Assembly: GCF_006016075.1 (NCBI RefSeq)
Contig: NZ_CP040093.1
Coordinates: forward strand, 2,831,501 to 2,895,500
DNA length: 64,000 bases
Reading direction: 5' to 3'
Origin: Caloramator sp. E03
GTDB lineage: Bacteria; Bacillota; Clostridia; Clostridiales; Caloramatoraceae
Part shown: positions 1 to 9,697 of the stretch, piece by piece
Layout of the letters: the number at the start of each line of letters is the position of its first letter
Numbering within the stretch: position 1 is the stretch's first letter
Notes under the pieces: model-generated
Database searches by the model: none
Told to the model about the DNA's origin: nothing
What the model saw: the letters and a program-made list of their open reading frames with translations, nothing else
Made by a program: the position numbers and the translations under genes

Positions 1-456
1 TACAAAACCTGTAATTTGATGAACTAATACTCTAATTTTATCATTTTCTATCCCTATTGTATTTCTTTCATTTATTTCGGAAGCATGACTTTTAAAAGCA
101 GGAAGATACTTTCCTGGTCTATAGTTTACGTATGTTACCTTCCCACATATAGGGCTTCTATTTATGTGAACATTGAAAATAGAAAGAAAGATTGTTACTT
201 TTTTAGCTTTTCCCTTTATAAAAGTATCTTCATAGAATTCTGTTATAGCCATTACTTTGCCATCTGCTGGTGATAAAATATTTTTTTCGCAGTACTCAAT
301 ATTCCTAAAAGGATCTCTAAAAAAGAATAAAACAAATAATGCCAATATCAATGGTATTATTGCAAGTAAAGGAAGAAAATAATATGATAGTATTGTAGCA
401 AGTATTAGAATAATAACATAAGGTATACTTTCTTTTCTGATAGAAATTTTTGTCAT
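1..456 (-). CDS. psd: Phosphatidylserine decarboxylase, short form (partial, 3' end outside window)
   Basis: Reading the minus strand gives 152 codons open to the window edge. The protein starts with a basic N-terminus and two hydrophobic segments (about residues 12-46). Next comes FFFRDPFRNI (44-53) and ILSPADGKV (60-68), then the block VTIFLSIFNVHINRSP (87-102), which is diagnostic of the PSD family. The enzyme decarboxylates phosphatidylserine to phosphatidylethanolamine at the membrane. In this family a C-terminal Ser becomes the pyruvoyl cofactor, but that part lies outside the window and cannot be checked. I chose the ATG at 456 because AAGGGG lies 8 bases upstream; the in-frame ATG at 462 is too close to that site. 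It is transcribed away from the next gene. Confidence 0.88.
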   Translation of the reverse strand, partial: MTKISIRKESIPYVIILILATILSYYFLPLLAIIPLILALFVLFFFRDPFRNIEYCEKNILSPADGKVMAITEFYEDTFIKGKAKKVTIFLSIFNVHINRSPICGKVTYVNYRPGKYLPAFKSHASEINERNTIGIENDKIRVLVHQITGFV

Positions 457-569
457 AGACATTACCCCTTTAATATGTTTACATATTAGATATTATAACT
501 GTAAAAATAGTATTTTACAAGAAACTGAATTAAACAAATTAAAAAATTGTAGAAAATGAGGTATTGCAG

Positions 570-1241
570 ATGAGAGGAAATAGCAATAATCTTAAAAAGT
601 TTTTTGCTATTGTTTTTGTTACAATTATTGTAATTTTTCTAATATATTTAAAAGCTATTATTAAGGTAAACTTTAAATTTTGTAATTATCATATTCTAAA
701 AAGGTTTATTCTATCTTATGGTAAGCTGTCGGTTTTAATTTATATATTAATATATTCATTAAAGCCTTTGGCATTAGTAATACCGGCTTCATTGCTTTCT
801 GTTATATCAGGAGCTTTATATGGACCAATATATGGAACAATGTATTCTATGATAGGAGTATTTATTTCTTCAAGTTTGGCATTTTTTGTTGCAAGGATAT
901 TAGGTAAAGAAGCTGTAGATAAAATAGTAAAAGGCAAGATTGCAAAATTAGATGATGATATAGAAAAAAAAGGCTTAATAGTTATGCTAATATTAAGATT
1001 ATCAGTAGTTTTTCCTTTAGATCCATTAAGTTATGCAGCAGGTTTGACAAAAATAAAATATAGGGATTTTATAATCGGTACAATAGTTGGAACTTTACCA
1101 GAAGTTTTTATATATAATTATTTTGGAACTAATATACAAAAGCCTTTTAACAAGTACAACATTTTTTCTATATTATTTATTGTTATTTTAATATTAATAT
1201 CTTTTATTGTTCAATCAAAAAGAAAGAATAGGATGAATTAA
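570..1241 (+). CDS. TVP38/TMEM64 (DedA-superfamily) membrane protein
   Basis: About 223 residues with several hydrophobic segments. A central GALYGPIYGTMYSMIGVFIS block and a following FPLDPLSYAAGLTKIKYRDF block are typical of the TVP38/TMEM64 (SNARE-associated, VTT) family. Members are inner-membrane proteins linked to lipid scrambling, membrane homeostasis or small-ion transport; no substrate can be read from sequence. The ATG at 570 has GAGGT 7 bases upstream and is preferred to the TTG at 564. A second VTT-family gene lies at 2778-3407, so the neighbourhood carries two relatives of this fold. Confidence 0.8.
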   Translation: MRGNSNNLKKFFAIVFVTIIVIFLIYLKAIIKVNFKFCNYHILKRFILSYGKLSVLIYILIYSLKPLALVIPASLLSVISGALYGPIYGTMYSMIGVFISSSLAFFVARILGKEAVDKIVKGKIAKLDDDIEKKGLIVMLILRLSVVFPLDPLSYAAGLTKIKYRDFIIGTIVGTLPEVFIYNYFGTNIQKPFNKYNIFSILFIVILILISFIVQSKRKNRMN

Positions 1242-1286
1242 TAATATTATTATTTATGGATAAAATAACATCAGGAGGTTGATTGA

Positions 1287-1712
1287 ATGAAAGTAAACGA
1301 ATTTATGAGCAAAAATATTGTTTCAGCTTCTCCTGATACGCCAATTGTAGAGATTGCAAAGTTGATGAAGGAGCATAATATAGGTTCAGTTCCAGTATTA
1401 AAGGATAATAGGGTTATTGGAATTGTTACTGATAGAGACATAGTTTTAAGAGATGTAGCCAGTGGAAAGGATGTTAATAAAGTTACAGCTAAGGATGTTA
1501 TGACTTCTGGAGTTATAACAGCATCTCCTAATATGGATATACATGATGCCGCCAGAATTATGGCAGAAAAGCAGGTTAGAAGGCTGCCAGTAGTTGAAAA
1601 TGGCAGACTTGTAGGTATGCTATCACTTGGTGATGTAGCAATTGATTCTAAGCTTGAGGATGATGCTGGAGAAGCTTTAAGTGATATATCTAAACCATCC
1701 AATATGATGTAG
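1287..1712 (+). CDS. Tandem CBS-domain protein
   Basis: 141 residues made almost entirely of two CBS motifs (about 7-60 and 72-126). They show the repeated pattern VMTSGVITASPNMDIHDAARIM / VRRLPVVENGRLVGMLSLGD. Such stand-alone CBS pairs bind adenine nucleotides and act as energy or redox sensors; the partner protein is not evident here. A strong AGGAGGT ribosome site lies just before the ATG. The gene ends at an intrinsic terminator (1720-1746), so it appears to be monocistronic. Confidence 0.85.
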   Translation: MKVNEFMSKNIVSASPDTPIVEIAKLMKEHNIGSVPVLKDNRVIGIVTDRDIVLRDVASGKDVNKVTAKDVMTSGVITASPNMDIHDAARIMAEKQVRRLPVVENGRLVGMLSLGDVAIDSKLEDDAGEALSDISKPSNMM

Positions 1713-1719
1713 TAGTTTA

Positions 1720-1746
1720 TGTTCCTGCTATTGCAGGAACATTTTG
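1720..1746 (+). terminator. Intrinsic terminator after CBS gene
   Basis: TGTTCCTGC and GCAGGAACA form a 9-bp perfect stem with a 4-base loop, followed by a short T-rich run. Confidence 0.75.
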
Positions 1747-1780
1747 TATATGGTAATATATTACTCTATGGGGGGATATT

Positions 1781-2653
1781 ATGAAGAAAGCAAGACTTAT
1801 ATATAATCCATATTCAGGTGATAGAACATTTAGAATAAAGCTGGACATGGTAATAGATAAATTGCAAAAGGGAGGATATGAGGTAATCCCACATAGAACG
1901 ATGTCAGTTGATGATATATATAAAAGTTTTTTTGCTGGAGGAACCTTTGATTGTGTAATAGTATCAGGAGGAGATGGTACAATTAATCATGTAATAAATG
2001 CAATGATAAAAAATGATTTAGATGTACCTGTAGGCATAATACCTTCTGGTACGTCAAATGATTTTGCAGCACACTTAAATATACCTAAAAGGGTTAGCCA
2101 GGCATGTGATATAATAGTTAAAGGCAATATAATAGAGATTGATGTTGGCAAGATAAATGAAAGATATTTTGTAAATGTTGCAGCAGCAGGACTTTTAACA
2201 GACGTATCTCAAAAAATAGATATAAACCTTAAAAACACTCTTGGGAAAATGGCTTATTACATTAAGGGAATAGAACAGTTGCCTAATTTTAAGGCAATAC
2301 CTATATCTATACAGCACAATGATAATTTAATAGAAGAAATGGTATATTTGTTTGTTATTTTAAACGGTTCCACGGCAGGAGGATTTAAGCTTGCTCCTGA
2401 TGCTACTGCATTTGATGGTAAGCTTAACCTTATTGCAGTTAAAGAGTGCAATATAATAGAACTTTTCAATTTGTTTATAAAGATGTTAAAAGGAGAACAC
2501 CTGGAAAGTAGCAATATAATCTACTTAAAAGGAAAAGAATTCGAAATCAATTGTAAGGAAAATATTGAAACCGATATTGATGGGGAATCAGGTCCTGATT
2601 TTCCTTTAAATATATCTATTTCGGATAAAAAACTGAAAGTATTTGTACCATAA
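1781..2653 (+). CDS. Diacylglycerol/lipid kinase, DagK/YegS family
   Basis: 290 residues, the usual length for soluble bacterial lipid kinases. The nucleotide-binding GGDGT motif is at residues 63-67, with NHVINA following. PSGTSNDFA is at 88-96 (family pattern PxGTxNDFAR). The C-terminal half is the beta-sandwich lid (TAGGFKLAPDATAFDGKLNL, later DIDGE). The family phosphorylates diacylglycerol or related lipids with ATP and returns them to phospholipid synthesis. The exact substrate (DgkB-like or YegS-like) cannot be assigned. A GGGGG ribosome site precedes the ATG. Confidence 0.88.
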   Translation: MKKARLIYNPYSGDRTFRIKLDMVIDKLQKGGYEVIPHRTMSVDDIYKSFFAGGTFDCVIVSGGDGTINHVINAMIKNDLDVPVGIIPSGTSNDFAAHLNIPKRVSQACDIIVKGNIIEIDVGKINERYFVNVAAAGLLTDVSQKIDINLKNTLGKMAYYIKGIEQLPNFKAIPISIQHNDNLIEEMVYLFVILNGSTAGGFKLAPDATAFDGKLNLIAVKECNIIELFNLFIKMLKGEHLESSNIIYLKGKEFEINCKENIETDIDGESGPDFPLNISISDKKLKVFVP

Positions 2654-2698
2654 TATAATGTTAAATATGGCGATAATTAAGATTGTAACTTGAAAGGA

Positions 2699-2765
2699 AA
2701 GCCCATATACTGATTAAACAAATAAAATTTTTAAAAAATTAGTAATCAGTATAGGGCTTTTTGTT
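2699..2765. terminator. Bidirectional terminator between convergent genes
   Basis: GCCCATATACTGATTA at 2701-2716 pairs with TAATCAGTATAGGGC near 2743-2757 with one bulged base. It is followed by TTTTTTG on the plus strand and preceded by an A-rich stretch. It lies between the convergent lipid kinase and DedA genes. Confidence 0.8.
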
Positions 2766-2777
2766 TATGCTCATATT

Positions 2778-3407
2778 TTATTTAATATCTTTATGTTTTC
2801 TCTTATAAAAAAATTTAATATATGAATACATTGTAAATATTAACAATACAGCAATAATTATAATCTTATTATATTCACCAATAGTTTGCTTTATAACTTC
2901 TATATTATCTCCTGTGAGCCTCCCAGCTACAATTAAAAAAGTATTATGTATAATTGTTGCTATTCCTATTGATATAAAAGCAGGTATAGGAGAAAGTTTA
3001 AAAAGCCCAGCAGCTATAAAAGTTATAGAACCAATTCCTGGAAGAAATTTATTAATTATTATTGCAAAGGAACCATATTTTTTAAACCATGTTTCTATTC
3101 TATTGATTTTATATGAATTAAAATATTTTATAATGAAAGCCTTTGACAGCATTGATTTACCATATTTAAAGCTTAAAATATAAAGCAGCAAACTACTCAA
3201 ATATGTCCCAGAGAGGGTTGAAAAAAGTAAAAGATATAAGTTTAAATGTTCTTTACTGGTTAAGTATCCTTCTAAAATAGTTATAGTATCTCCAGGATAT
3301 GGAGGAAATAATATTTGAAGCACTGCATTAATAAAGGAAAATAAATATATAGTAAAAGGATTGTTTGATGAAATATCTTTAATATGTTCTAATATATATT
3401 TTTCCAT
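2778..3407 (-). CDS. DedA family membrane protein
   Basis: 209 residues. FPPYPGDTITILEGYL (34-49) matches the conserved F/YxPxPGE/D start of DedA proteins. The later block GSFAIIINKFLPGIGSITFIAAGL corresponds to the family FxRFxPGxRT signature, here FLPGIGS, with the usual Arg and Thr replaced. Multiple transmembrane helices. DedA proteins support membrane homeostasis, and several are undecaprenyl-phosphate or lipid translocases. It starts 4 bases after the YgiQ-type gene ends, so the two are probably co-transcribed. Confidence 0.82.
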   Translation of the reverse strand: MEKYILEHIKDISSNNPFTIYLFSFINAVLQILFPPYPGDTITILEGYLTSKEHLNLYLLLFSTLSGTYLSSLLLYILSFKYGKSMLSKAFIIKYFNSYKINRIETWFKKYGSFAIIINKFLPGIGSITFIAAGLFKLSPIPAFISIGIATIIHNTFLIVAGRLTGDNIEVIKQTIGEYNKIIIIAVLLIFTMYSYIKFFYKRKHKDIK

Positions 3408-3411
3408 CTAA

Positions 3412-5232
3412 TCACCTTTTAACTTTTGTATATCTTTTTGGTTTTACAGGAGGAATAAGGCATTTTCTATCATATCCTATAAGGTCTTCACGACCAGCCA
3501 TTTTCAATGCTTTGTAAACAAGATCATAATTTTTAGGATCTTTAAACTGCAGTAGGGCTCTTTGCATAGCCTTCTCATCTAAAGATTTAGGTACATAAAC
3601 TTTTTCTCCTGTGATAGGATTTAATTCTGTGTAGTACATTGTTGTTGAAAGACTTCCAGGGGTTGGATAAAAATCTTGTACTTGTTCAGGATTATATCCC
3701 ATATCTCTAATGTATTCTGCAAGCTCAATTGCTGCATTTATATCGCTTCCAGGATGGCTTGACATTAGATAAGGAACCAAAAACTGCTTAAGACCATATT
3801 TTTTATTTATTTCAAAGTACTTTTCCTTGAATCTATCGTAAACTTTTCTTGGAGGTTTACCCATAAGCTTTAAAACTTTATAAGAAACATGTTCAGGTGC
3901 AACTTTTAGTTGGCCACTAACGTGATACTTAACAAGTTCATTAAAAAATTCATTATTTTTATCATATAGTAGATAATCATATCTAATTCCTGATCTTATG
4001 AATACTTTTTTAACTCCTTTAAGCTTTCGAATTTTTCTTAATAAGTTTAAATAATCTAAGTGGCTTACTTCAAGGTTAGGACATGGTGTAGGGAATAAGC
4101 ACTGCCTGCTTTTACATACTCCATGTTCTAATTGTTTTTCACATGACGGATTTTTAAAATTAGCAGTTGGCCCACCTACATCATGGATATATCCTTTAAA
4201 TGTAGGAAGCTTAGTTAAAATTTCGGCTTCTTTTAAAATATTTTCGTCACTTCTTGATTGAACTATTCTTCCCTGATGAAAATGCAGTGCACAAAAAGAG
4301 CATCCACCAAAGCATCCACGGTTTGACGTTATACTAAACTCTACTTCTTGCAAAGCAGGAATACCACCTAACTTCTTATACATTGGGTGGTAGGTTCTTT
4401 TGTAGGGAAGAGAATATATTAAATCTAATTCATCTCTATTTAAAGGCATAGCAGGTGGATTTTGTACTAAATATTTATTTCTGAATCTCTGAACCAGTGT
4501 TTTTCCTCTTATAGGATCCTGCTCCTCATACTGAATTTTAAATGCCTTTGCATAGGATTTTTTATCCATACTTACTTCTTCAAAGGATGGCAATTGTATA
4601 AAATCTTTAAGTTCATCTATATTATCAGAGATATAACAAATGCCATTTATATTTTTTATATCCTTTATTTTTTTCCCAAAATTTAAAAGGTTTGCAATTT
4701 CCATTATAGCTCTTTCGCCCATACCGTATATTAAAAGATCTGCACTGCTATCTATAAGTATAGAATTTCTAACTCTATCATCCCAATAATCATAATGTGC
4801 AAATCGCCTTAAACTTGCTTCAATGCCACCTATTATAATTGGTACATCAGAAAAGGCTTCCCTTATTCTGTTGCAATAAACTATAACTGCTCTATCAGGC
4901 CTATAACCAGTTTTACCCCCAGGTGAGTAAAAATCATTATTCCTTCTTTTTTTAGCAGCAGTATAGTGATTAACCATTGAATCTATATTACCAGAGGATA
5001 CCAAAAAAGCTATTTTAGGTCTACCAAGTTTCATAAAACTATCTTTGCTTTTCCAATCAGGCTGAGGTATTATTCCAACTCTAAAGCCATTGTGTTCAAG
5101 TAATCTTGTTATAATAGCGTGACCAAATGATGGATGATCAATGTATGCGTCCCCTGATATAAATATAAAATCAAGTTCCTCCCATCCTCGCTTTTTCATA
5201 TCCTCAATACTAACAGGTAAAAATTCTGACAT
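3412..5232 (-). CDS. YgiQ family radical SAM protein
   Basis: 606 residues. The N-terminal domain opens with [20 protein letters not shown], typical of YgiQ (UPF0313) proteins. The radical SAM motif is [14 protein letters not shown] near residue 310 (Cx3Cx2C), which binds the 4Fe-4S cluster that cleaves S-adenosylmethionine. A Cys-rich stretch ([21 protein letters not shown]) follows and is conserved in the family. The biological substrate of YgiQ proteins is unknown to me. The C-terminal basic tail [12 protein letters not shown] is also usual. First gene of a two-gene minus-strand unit with the DedA gene. Confidence 0.9.
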   Translation of the reverse strand: MSEFLPVSIEDMKKRGWEELDFIFISGDAYIDHPSFGHAIITRLLEHNGFRVGIIPQPDWKSKDSFMKLGRPKIAFLVSSGNIDSMVNHYTAAKKRRNNDFYSPGGKTGYRPDRAVIVYCNRIREAFSDVPIIIGGIEASLRRFAHYDYWDDRVRNSILIDSSADLLIYGMGERAIMEIANLLNFGKKIKDIKNINGICYISDNIDELKDFIQLPSFEEVSMDKKSYAKAFKIQYEEQDPIRGKTLVQRFRNKYLVQNPPAMPLNRDELDLIYSLPYKRTYHPMYKKLGGIPALQEVEFSITSNRGCFGGCSFCALHFHQGRIVQSRSDENILKEAEILTKLPTFKGYIHDVGGPTANFKNPSCEKQLEHGVCKSRQCLFPTPCPNLEVSHLDYLNLLRKIRKLKGVKKVFIRSGIRYDYLLYDKNNEFFNELVKYHVSGQLKVAPEHVSYKVLKLMGKPPRKVYDRFKEKYFEINKKYGLKQFLVPYLMSSHPGSDINAAIELAEYIRDMGYNPEQVQDFYPTPGSLSTTMYYTELNPITGEKVYVPKSLDEKAMQRALLQFKDPKNYDLVYKALKMAGREDLIGYDRKCLIPPVKPKRYTKVKR

Positions 5233-5384
5233 AATACCACCTCATTCTTTAATTACTATAAATCATAATAGAAATATTAAAAAAATACAATTAAGATATT
5301 AAACTTGCTTAAAACAGATTATTTTTAATGAATTAAAAACTAATAAAATTGAAAAAATATATAGCAGGATAGGAGGAGGTAAGT

Positions 5385-6056
5385 GTGAAAAAAGTGTTTT
5401 TATCATGTTGGCTAATATTTACGGGATACTTACTTTATTTAATTATTAGTATGAGCAATATTACATATTTTACTGCATCTTATCAATATGGTTCAAGGGG
5501 GGAAACTGTAATTAAAATACAAACAAAACTTAAGAATTGGGGATATTATGATGGCCCAATTGATGGAATATATGGTTATAAAACCTATAGTGCCGTAAAA
5601 TACTTTCAAAGAAAAAATGGTTTATATCCTGACGGTATTGTAGGACCTAAAACTCTTGCAGCACTGGGAATAAGTGAAAGTAAAAGTTTAGGTAGTGACA
5701 GCTATAGTTCAAATCAAAAATTGCTATCAAGGGCTATTTCTGGCGAAGCAAGAGGAGAACCATATATTGGTCAAGTTGCTGTTGGAGGTGTAATAATTAA
5801 TAGAACAAGAGATCCCAGATTCCCAAATACAATACCTGGCGTAATATATCAACCAGGAGCCTTTACAGCTGTATCTGATGGTCAAATTAATTTAGAGCCT
5901 GTCAGCAGTGCAGTTAAAGCATCTATTGATGCACTAAATGGATGGGATCCTTCAGGAGGAGCACTTTATTATTATAATCCAGAAAAAACTACCAATAAAT
6001 GGATATGGTCAAGGCCGGTTATTAAAGTTATAGGAAAACATGTATTTTGTAAATAG
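5385..6056 (+). CDS. sleB: Spore cortex-lytic enzyme / cell-wall hydrolase
   Basis: 223 residues: an N-terminal hydrophobic segment (signal or anchor, about 4-24), a PG_binding_1 domain (about 35-92; GSRGETVIKIQTKLKNWGYYDG, VGPKTLAALG), and a C-terminal Hydrolase_2/SleB catalytic domain. The catalytic part opens with LLSRAISGEARGEPYIGQVAVG, whose Glu is the expected catalytic acid. SleB is a lytic transglycosylase that degrades muramic-delta-lactam cortex during germination. The GTG start is set by AGGAGGAGGT immediately upstream. No ypeB partner is adjacent, unlike Bacillus, and the gene appears monocistronic. Confidence 0.88.
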   Translation: MKKVFLSCWLIFTGYLLYLIISMSNITYFTASYQYGSRGETVIKIQTKLKNWGYYDGPIDGIYGYKTYSAVKYFQRKNGLYPDGIVGPKTLAALGISESKSLGSDSYSSNQKLLSRAISGEARGEPYIGQVAVGGVIINRTRDPRFPNTIPGVIYQPGAFTAVSDGQINLEPVSSAVKASIDALNGWDPSGGALYYYNPEKTTNKWIWSRPVIKVIGKHVFCK

Positions 6057-6097
6057 ATAATATTAAAAATTTATATTAAATATATTTATAATATCTA

Positions 6098-6126
6098 TTG
6101 ATTTTTTTAAAATATAATAATATAAT
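6098..6126 (+). promoter_or_regulatory. Probable sigma-A promoter of the cysK-cysE transcript
   Basis: TTGATT (6098-6103), a 17-base spacer and TATAAT (6121-6126), about 45 bases before the T-box leader. Confidence 0.65.
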
Positions 6127-6164
6127 ATAGTAAGAAATCCGAGTAAATTAATATGAATTAAAAA

Positions 6165-6411
6165 CTATGATCAGGGAAAGTAAATTGTATGGAGTAGACA
6201 GAGAGAAACCCCGTGGCTGAGAGGGTTTTATACAGAAGTACAATTGAAGTGCCCCTGTGAGTTTTAGACCGAATCAAGTAGGTTGTTACGGGTTCTCCCG
6301 TTATAGGGATATGGCATGATTGTGCCAGATGAATGAGTTGGGCTTATGCTCAAACAGAGTGGAACCGCGGAATTAACCTTCTGCCTCTGTATACAGAGGC
6401 AGAAGGTTTTT
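6165..6411 (+). promoter_or_regulatory. T-box riboswitch (probably cysteine-specific) with terminator
   Basis: The canonical T-box motif GAGTGGAACCGCGG lies at 6357-6370. It is followed by the terminator AACCTTCTGCCTCTG / CAGAGGCAGAAGGTT (6375-6408) and T residues. The upstream stem I region has AGAGA and the long hairpin AACCCCGTGGCTGAGAGGGTT. The likely specifier is TGC at 6250-6252 (context GAAGTGCCCCTGTGAG), a Cys codon that agrees with the downstream cysK and cysE. Uncharged tRNA-Cys would stabilise the antiterminator and allow transcription. The specifier is read by context, not by a folded model. Confidence 0.93.
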
Positions 6412-6448
6412 ATATTTATAAAAAAATTAAAAGATTAGGAGTGATATT

Positions 6449-7366
6449 ATGATATATAACAATATTTATGAAACTATTGGTAACACCCCAGTTATAAGAC
6501 TTAAAAATATTATAAAAGGAGATATGGCTGAAGTTCTTGTTAAGCTTGAGTATTTCAATCCAGGGGGAAGTATTAAAGATAGAATTGCACTATCAATGAT
6601 TGAAGATGCTGAGAGGAGAGGAATATTAAAACCCAATGGTACTATAATAGAGCCTACAAGTGGAAATACAGGAATAGGCATAGCTATGATAGGTGCAGCA
6701 AAAGGATACAGGGTAATTATTGTTATGCCAGAAACAATGAGTATTGAAAGAAGAAAACTTATAAAAGCTTATGGAGCAGAAATTATTTTAACTGAAGGTA
6801 CAAAGGGAATGAGAGGAGCTATAGAAATGGCTGAAAAACTTGCACAAGAAAATGGCTATTTTATGCCTTTACAGTTTGAAAACTATGCTAACCCATTAGC
6901 TCATGAGAAAGCTACGGCATTTGAAATATTAAAGCAAACAGAAGGAAAGCTTGATATATTAGTATGTGGAGTTGGTACTGGCGGTACTATAACTGGAGTT
7001 GGAAAAGTTTTAAAAAGGGAGATACCAGGCATAAAGGTTGTTGCAGTTGAACCTAAAGATTCAGCTGTGTTATCTGGTAAAAATCCTGGACCTCATAAAA
7101 TACAGGGAATTGGAGCAGGATTTGTGCCTAAGATACTTGATTTAGGAATTATTGATGAAATAATTACAGTATCCAATGAAGATGCTATAGAAACTGCAAG
7201 AACAGTTGGAAGAAAGGAAGGAGTACTTGTTGGAATATCGTCAGGTGCTGCAATATACGGAGCAATAAAAAAAGCTAAAGAGATAGGCAAAGGTAAAAGA
7301 GTATTAACTATTGCCCCTGATACGGGTGAAAGATATTTATCAACGGAATTATTTAATATGGAGTGA
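6449..7366 (+). CDS. cysK: Cysteine synthase (O-acetylserine sulfhydrylase)
   Basis: 305 residues, the family length. The PLP lysine is K43 in [11 protein letters not shown]. The phosphate-binding EPTSGNTG loop is at about 69-76, [15 protein letters not shown] near 180, and SSGAAIYGA near 268. It replaces the acetyl group of O-acetyl-L-serine with sulfide to make cysteine. It is the first gene after the T-box leader and overlaps the ribosome-binding region of cysE, so both enzymes of the pathway respond together to cysteinyl-tRNA charging. Confidence 0.95.
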   Translation: MIYNNIYETIGNTPVIRLKNIIKGDMAEVLVKLEYFNPGGSIKDRIALSMIEDAERRGILKPNGTIIEPTSGNTGIGIAMIGAAKGYRVIIVMPETMSIERRKLIKAYGAEIILTEGTKGMRGAIEMAEKLAQENGYFMPLQFENYANPLAHEKATAFEILKQTEGKLDILVCGVGTGGTITGVGKVLKREIPGIKVVAVEPKDSAVLSGKNPGPHKIQGIGAGFVPKILDLGIIDEIITVSNEDAIETARTVGRKEGVLVGISSGAAIYGAIKKAKEIGKGKRVLTIAPDTGERYLSTELFNME

Positions 7367-7371
7367 TTTAT

Positions 7372-7926
7372 ATGTTCAAAACGATAATAAATGAAGCAAA
7401 AAACATCATGGAAAAAGATCCAGCAGCAAAATCTATTATAGAAGTTATATTATGCTATCCAGGTTTATGGGCTATAATATTCTATAGAATAGCACATAAA
7501 TTATATTTAAAAAGAAAATTTGTGATTGCAAGAATTATATCCCAAATAGCAAGGAATATTACAGGTATTGAAATTCATCCAGGAGCTAAAATTGGAAAAA
7601 ATTTATTTATAGATCATGGTATGGGAGTTGTAATAGGAGAAACAGCAGAAATTGGTGATAATGTTACTATATATCATGGTGTAACATTAGGAGGAACAGG
7701 AAAGGATAAAGGCAAAAGACATCCTACTGTTGAAGATAATGTAATGATAGGTGCTGGAGCAAAGATACTTGGGCCTATTCGAATCGGCAAGAATGCAAAG
7801 GTAGGTGCAAATGCAGTCGTTCTTAATGATGTACCTGCAAATGTTACTGTATGTGGAATTCCTGCTACAATAGTAAAACCAAAAGAGAAAAACGTTTTAT
7901 ATATTTACTCTGATATGGTGATATAA
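7372..7926 (+). CDS. cysE: Serine O-acetyltransferase
   Basis: 184 residues, the short clostridial/Bacillus form. Left-handed beta-helix hexapeptide repeats run from [22 protein letters not shown] through [24 protein letters not shown] to [21 protein letters not shown]. The His in FIDHGMG and the [12 protein letters not shown] loop are active-site hallmarks. The enzyme acetylates serine for CysK. I chose the ATG at 7372 because GGAG lies 8 bases upstream; a GTG at 7363 overlaps the cysK stop and has no ribosome site. The last gene of the T-box operon. Confidence 0.93.
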   Translation: MFKTIINEAKNIMEKDPAAKSIIEVILCYPGLWAIIFYRIAHKLYLKRKFVIARIISQIARNITGIEIHPGAKIGKNLFIDHGMGVVIGETAEIGDNVTIYHGVTLGGTGKDKGKRHPTVEDNVMIGAGAKILGPIRIGKNAKVGANAVVLNDVPANVTVCGIPATIVKPKEKNVLYIYSDMVI

Positions 7927-7937
7927 ATATAGACATA

Positions 7938-7971
7938 AAGAACCAGGTTTAAATTATACCTGGTTCTTTTG
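7938..7971. terminator. Terminator between cysE and the convergent YkuS gene
   Basis: AGAACCAGGT and ACCTGGTTCT form a 10-bp stem with an AT loop and flanking A and T runs. It can serve both directions. Confidence 0.8.
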
Positions 7972-7972
7972 A

Positions 7973-8224
7973 TTATCTTGTTAAGTTTTGATATATTTGT
8001 TCTGGCGTCATACCTGTAGCATCTATAACCGGAACTTTTGTGCTTGTATCTTCAATTCCAAGTAAATCTTTATTGCTACCAGAAACTATTATTGCATCAT
8101 ATTTAGAAATATTAGATGCATTAATAAGCTGACTGCCACTGAACCTTTCGGTCTTAATTCCTTTTTTTTCAAGATATTCTCTAACGTTATCTAAGTTTTG
8201 CTCAACTGCAACTTTTTTATTCAT
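7973..8224 (-). CDS. YkuS family (UPF0180) small protein
   Basis: 83 residues. The pattern KKVAVEQNLDNVREYLEKKG at the start and YDAIIVSGSNKDLLGIED in the middle match the YkuS/UPF0180 family, whose function is unknown. It ends with a GMTPEQIYQNL segment, also typical. The ribosome site GGAGGGA lies upstream of the minus-strand ATG. Single gene, convergent with cysE. Confidence 0.8.
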   Translation of the reverse strand: MNKKVAVEQNLDNVREYLEKKGIKTERFSGSQLINASNISKYDAIIVSGSNKDLLGIEDTSTKVPVIDATGMTPEQIYQNLTR

Positions 8225-8322
8225 ATCAATCCCTCCGTAAATATATTGTGTATTTTAATCTTAAATTCTATACTATAATTATATAAATCAATTGTAAAAA
8301 CATATAAAAAGGTGATATTATA

Positions 8323-9318
8323 ATGATTAAGGATAATATAATAAAATATGCAGGCTCTATTGGTATAGATTGTATTGGATTTTCTGATACCTATTTTGAT
8401 GATATTTTTCTAAATAGGCTTAAAGAAAGAAGAGAAGCAGGGCATTTATCTGGCTTTGAAGAGGTGGATGAAAATGTAAGGATTGATATCAATAGTTTGC
8501 TTGAAGACGCAAAAACTATAATATCAATAGCCATTCCGTATAAAACTATAGAAGTTGATAAATCAAAGCCTTTTTTATCAAAATCATCACTTGGGATTGA
8601 CTATCATAGGATTTTAAAGGATAAACTAAACAATATATCAGAATTTATAAAAAATACTTACGGTGCAAAGACTATCTATTTTGCTGATACAGGATGTCTT
8701 CATGACAGGGAAGTTGCAAAAAAATGTGGAATAGGATTTTATGGTAAAAACACAAGTATTATTACAAAAGAATATGGTTCTTTCGTCTTTTTAGGAGAAA
8801 TAGTTACAGATTTATTTATTGAGAGGGATGTGGAAATTGAATCTAAGTGTGGTGATTGCACATTATGCTTGGATGCATGTCCTACAAAAGCTTTAGAAAA
8901 ACCCTATTACTTAAATGCTAAGAAATGTTTGTCCTTTGTTACTCAGAAAAAAGAGATATTAACAGATTATGAAATGAAAAAAATGGGATTGCGATTATAT
9001 GGTTGTGATGTTTGTCAGGATGTTTGTCCTTATAATAAAAATGTTAAAACTTCAAGTGTAAAGGAATTTTATCCAGATACTTGGAATATAAATATAGATC
9101 CTGATAAAATTTTAAAAATGACAAACAATGAATTTAAAAAATATTTTGGCTTAACTTCATCAGGATGGATAGGAAAAAAGAGATTTCAAAGAAACATGAT
9201 AATTGCTTTAGGGAATAGTAATAATAAAAATTATATTCCTCTTCTTGAAAGTAAGCTGGAAGATGATTATTTAAAATATTATGTAGAAAAATCAATTATA
9301 AAGCTGAAGGGGGATTGA
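8323..9318 (+). CDS. queG: Epoxyqueuosine reductase
   Basis: 331 residues. The N-terminal cobalamin-binding domain (GIDCIGFSDTYFDD; ISIAIPYKT) is followed by two 4Fe-4S motifs: CGDCTLCLDACPTKAL with a downstream Cys, and CDVCQDVCPYNK. A C-terminal helical tail resembles a HEAT repeat. QueG reduces epoxyqueuosine to queuosine in tRNA wobble position 34 using cobalamin. The next gene starts one base after this stop, so they are co-transcribed. No other queuosine gene is in the window. Confidence 0.93.
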   Translation: MIKDNIIKYAGSIGIDCIGFSDTYFDDIFLNRLKERREAGHLSGFEEVDENVRIDINSLLEDAKTIISIAIPYKTIEVDKSKPFLSKSSLGIDYHRILKDKLNNISEFIKNTYGAKTIYFADTGCLHDREVAKKCGIGFYGKNTSIITKEYGSFVFLGEIVTDLFIERDVEIESKCGDCTLCLDACPTKALEKPYYLNAKKCLSFVTQKKEILTDYEMKKMGLRLYGCDVCQDVCPYNKNVKTSSVKEFYPDTWNINIDPDKILKMTNNEFKKYFGLTSSGWIGKKRFQRNMIIALGNSNNKNYIPLLESKLEDDYLKYYVEKSIIKLKGD

Positions 9319-9319
9319 G

Positions 9320-9673
9320 ATGTTTAAAGAAAAAGAAGGAGGTTTTTTAGCACGTACACTTATTAATGCTGTTGCAATTTATATAACCGCTGGATTTATA
9401 AAGGGAGTAAATATAAGCGGATTTGGGGCTTGTATAGTTGCTTCTGTTGTTTTAGGAATTGTAAATGCAGTAATAAGGCCTATATTAGTGTTGTTTTCTC
9501 TACCAATAAATATTTTAACATTAGGTCTTTTTACATTTGTAATAAATGGAATATCTCTTTTAATTGTGTCCATGATAACAAGTGGATTTTATATTTCAAG
9601 CCTTGGATCTGCAATTGTTGCATCGTTAATCATTAGCATTGTAAGCTCTGTTATTAGTTTGTTTATTTTATAA
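9320..9673 (+). CDS. Phage holin family 4 / YvlD-like membrane protein
   Basis: 117 residues with four hydrophobic segments. GIVNAVIRPILVLFSLPINILTLGLFTFVINGI is the hallmark block of the PF04020 (YvlD) family. Despite the Pfam name these are chromosomal membrane proteins of unknown function and are not evidence of a prophage. Translationally linked to queG (one-base gap), with plsC 24 bases downstream. Confidence 0.85.
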   Translation: MFKEKEGGFLARTLINAVAIYITAGFIKGVNISGFGACIVASVVLGIVNAVIRPILVLFSLPINILTLGLFTFVINGISLLIVSMITSGFYISSLGSAIVASLIISIVSSVISLFIL

Positions 9674-9697
9674 TAAATAGATGAGGGGATAGATATA

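Noticed and set aside
1271-1702. 143-codon minus-strand frame opposite the CBS gene
   Set aside because: The plus-strand frame has clear CBS motifs and an AGGAGGT site; the minus frame is Ser/Thr-rich mirror coding.
9320-9673. Evidence of a second prophage from a 'phage holin family' protein
   Set aside because: The YvlD-like family is chromosomal in many Firmicutes, and no other phage gene is near.
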